DNA of 12,854 nt from Hadesarchaea archaeon (GTDB taxonomy: Archaea > Hadarchaeota > Hadarchaeia > Hadarchaeales > Hadarchaeaceae): NCBI GenBank assembly GCA_029880065.1, contig JAOUPD010000026.1, forward strand, positions 1 to 12,854, in the 5' to 3' direction. Each line of letters begins with the position of its first letter. The first letter of the stretch is position 1. The notes beneath the pieces were generated by a model. It made no database searches and was not told the DNA's origin. It was given only the letters and a program-made list of their open reading frames with translations. This document shows positions 12,037 to 12,854 of the stretch, in pieces. Made by a program: the position numbers and the translations under genes.

Positions 12037-12854
12037 ATGAAGAAAGTTTTCCATATACTATTTCTTATTATTCCTGCTGTCTTTGTTTTATCTCTTTTTT
12101 CGCCCTTGGTTGGGGGAAATCAGTATGAAGTAACGCCTGCGCCTGATTTTACAGCTGTTGATGAAAATGGAGCTGAGTTTTCATTGAGTGATTATAAGGG
12201 ATATGTTATTATTCTTCATTTTACAGGGTTGGAATCACCGTTGTGTATTGAATGTGAGGCGGAAATGAAAGGGCAGCTAGTAGAACTAGAAAATCTCGCT
12301 CAATCGATTGATAATGTTAGAATTATAACCGTTAACATTAGGAATAATCCCTATTCTATCAGCGGCAAGGATATCGCTGAGCAGGATTATGGGATAAACG
12401 TAATTTGGCATTGGGTTGAAGACTTCAGCCCGTATCCGGTAGCAAAGCTCTATCAAGATTATTGGAAAATTAACGGTGCATTTTCCAATCCAACACTTGT
12501 TTTAATCGACGACAATCAAAACGTGGTAGGAGTTTATCATGTATATTGTATTGGGAAAGGAAAACTTGATGATGTACAAACCGCTGAATCATTAGCTCAG
12601 GACATTCAGGATATTGCGGAAGGGAGATGGCAGGGATTTGAAGGAGAGATTTCTGGCGGTACAACATTTTTAGGCATTTTTGCATTAGGCATCCTCACTG
12701 CGTTATCACCTTGTTCGATTGCTTTATTGGTTGCGATGATTTCTTATGTTGGCTCAATGCAGAAAGATTCTGAGGATAAATCAAAGAATCTCGCGGGGCA
12801 AGGATTCTGGATTGGAATGTTCTTCACACTAGGAATGTCGTTAATGTTTTTTGT
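12037..12854 (+). CDS. Redoxin-CcdA fusion protein (partial, continues beyond window)
   Basis: The ATG at 12037 opens a frame of 272 residues to the right edge. A signal peptide or first helix covers about 4-24. A TlpA/AhpC-TSA-type redoxin domain follows at about 33-195: PDFTAVDENGAEFSLSDYKG, then CxxC at C70-C73 (PLCIECEAE) and a cis-Pro in SNPTLVLID at 150-158. From about 207 a membrane domain starts with GIFALGILTALSPCSIALL, the SPC motif (C226) of CcdA/DsbD transmembrane reductases. A charged loop (QKDSEDKSK) and the next helix follow. The protein would take electrons from cytoplasmic thioredoxin and pass them outside to its own redoxin and to the neighbour at 11445. The remainder of the CcdA domain, with its second cysteine, lies outside. 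Base composition is AT-rich, as in the gene before it. Confidence 0.88.
   Translation, partial: MKKVFHILFLIIPAVFVLSLFSPLVGGNQYEVTPAPDFTAVDENGAEFSLSDYKGYVIILHFTGLESPLCIECEAEMKGQLVELENLAQSIDNVRIITVNIRNNPYSISGKDIAEQDYGINVIWHWVEDFSPYPVAKLYQDYWKINGAFSNPTLVLIDDNQNVVGVYHVYCIGKGKLDDVQTAESLAQDIQDIAEGRWQGFEGEISGGTTFLGIFALGILTALSPCSIALLVAMISYVGSMQKDSEDKSKNLAGQGFWIGMFFTLGMSLMFF

Overview
The window looks archaeal. Start sites carry GGTG-type Shine-Dalgarno sequences, intergenic regions carry A/T-rich TATA boxes at archaeal spacing, and several families are typical of archaea: UPF0200/UPF0201, a stand-alone Lrp/AsnC RAM domain, the COG1900 and UPF0280 homocysteine/sulfide proteins, and Sep-tRNA:Cys-tRNA synthase. 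The last family occurs mainly in methanogens, Archaeoglobi and related anaerobes. An anaerobic euryarchaeal-type lineage (methanogen, Archaeoglobi or Hadarchaeota-like) is my inference; nothing here fixes the taxon.

Layout. (1) 1-1779, minus strand: a two-gene NfnAB/SudAB-type NAD(P)H:ferredoxin oxidoreductase; the large subunit is cut by the left edge. (2) 1831-2214, plus: a small unidentified membrane protein. (3) 2204-3404, minus: a tightly overlapping operon of a RAM-domain protein, the UPF0200 P-loop kinase-like protein and the UPF0201 RNA-binding-like protein. (4) 3638-8564, plus: a six-gene sulfur operon (COG1900-CBS, NIL-ferredoxin, UPF0280, MoaD/ThiS-like carrier, ThiF/MoeB-like activating enzyme, SepCysS), probably driven from one TATA box near 3565. 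(5) 8632-9851, minus: EngB GTPase and an orphan membrane protein. (6) 10030-12854, plus: a COG0701 permease with a small thioredoxin behind an ArsR/SmtB-like operator, then two AT-richer genes for a membrane-anchored thioredoxin-like protein and a redoxin-CcdA fusion cut by the right edge.

How the genes fit together. The sulfur operon is the most interesting part. The first three genes match the proteins linked in Methanosarcina to sulfide assimilation and to homocysteine synthesis from aspartate semialdehyde. The last gene makes cysteine on tRNA. Between them lie a sulfur-carrier protein with a ready-made C-terminal Gly-Gly and its adenylating enzyme. This suggests one thiocarboxylate sulfur relay serving both homocysteine and Cys-tRNA formation, recalling the CysO and HcyS systems of bacteria. 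The carrier and its E1 lie in the same frame, separated by a single TAG, and the conserved E1 N-terminus is encoded before any ordinary start codon.

The right-hand part is a metal/metalloid permease plus thiol-disulfide module. It changes to lower GC near 11.4 kb, which may mark a transfer boundary. No stretch longer than 300 bases lacks a gene. I saw no tRNA, rRNA, CRISPR array or insertion sequence.
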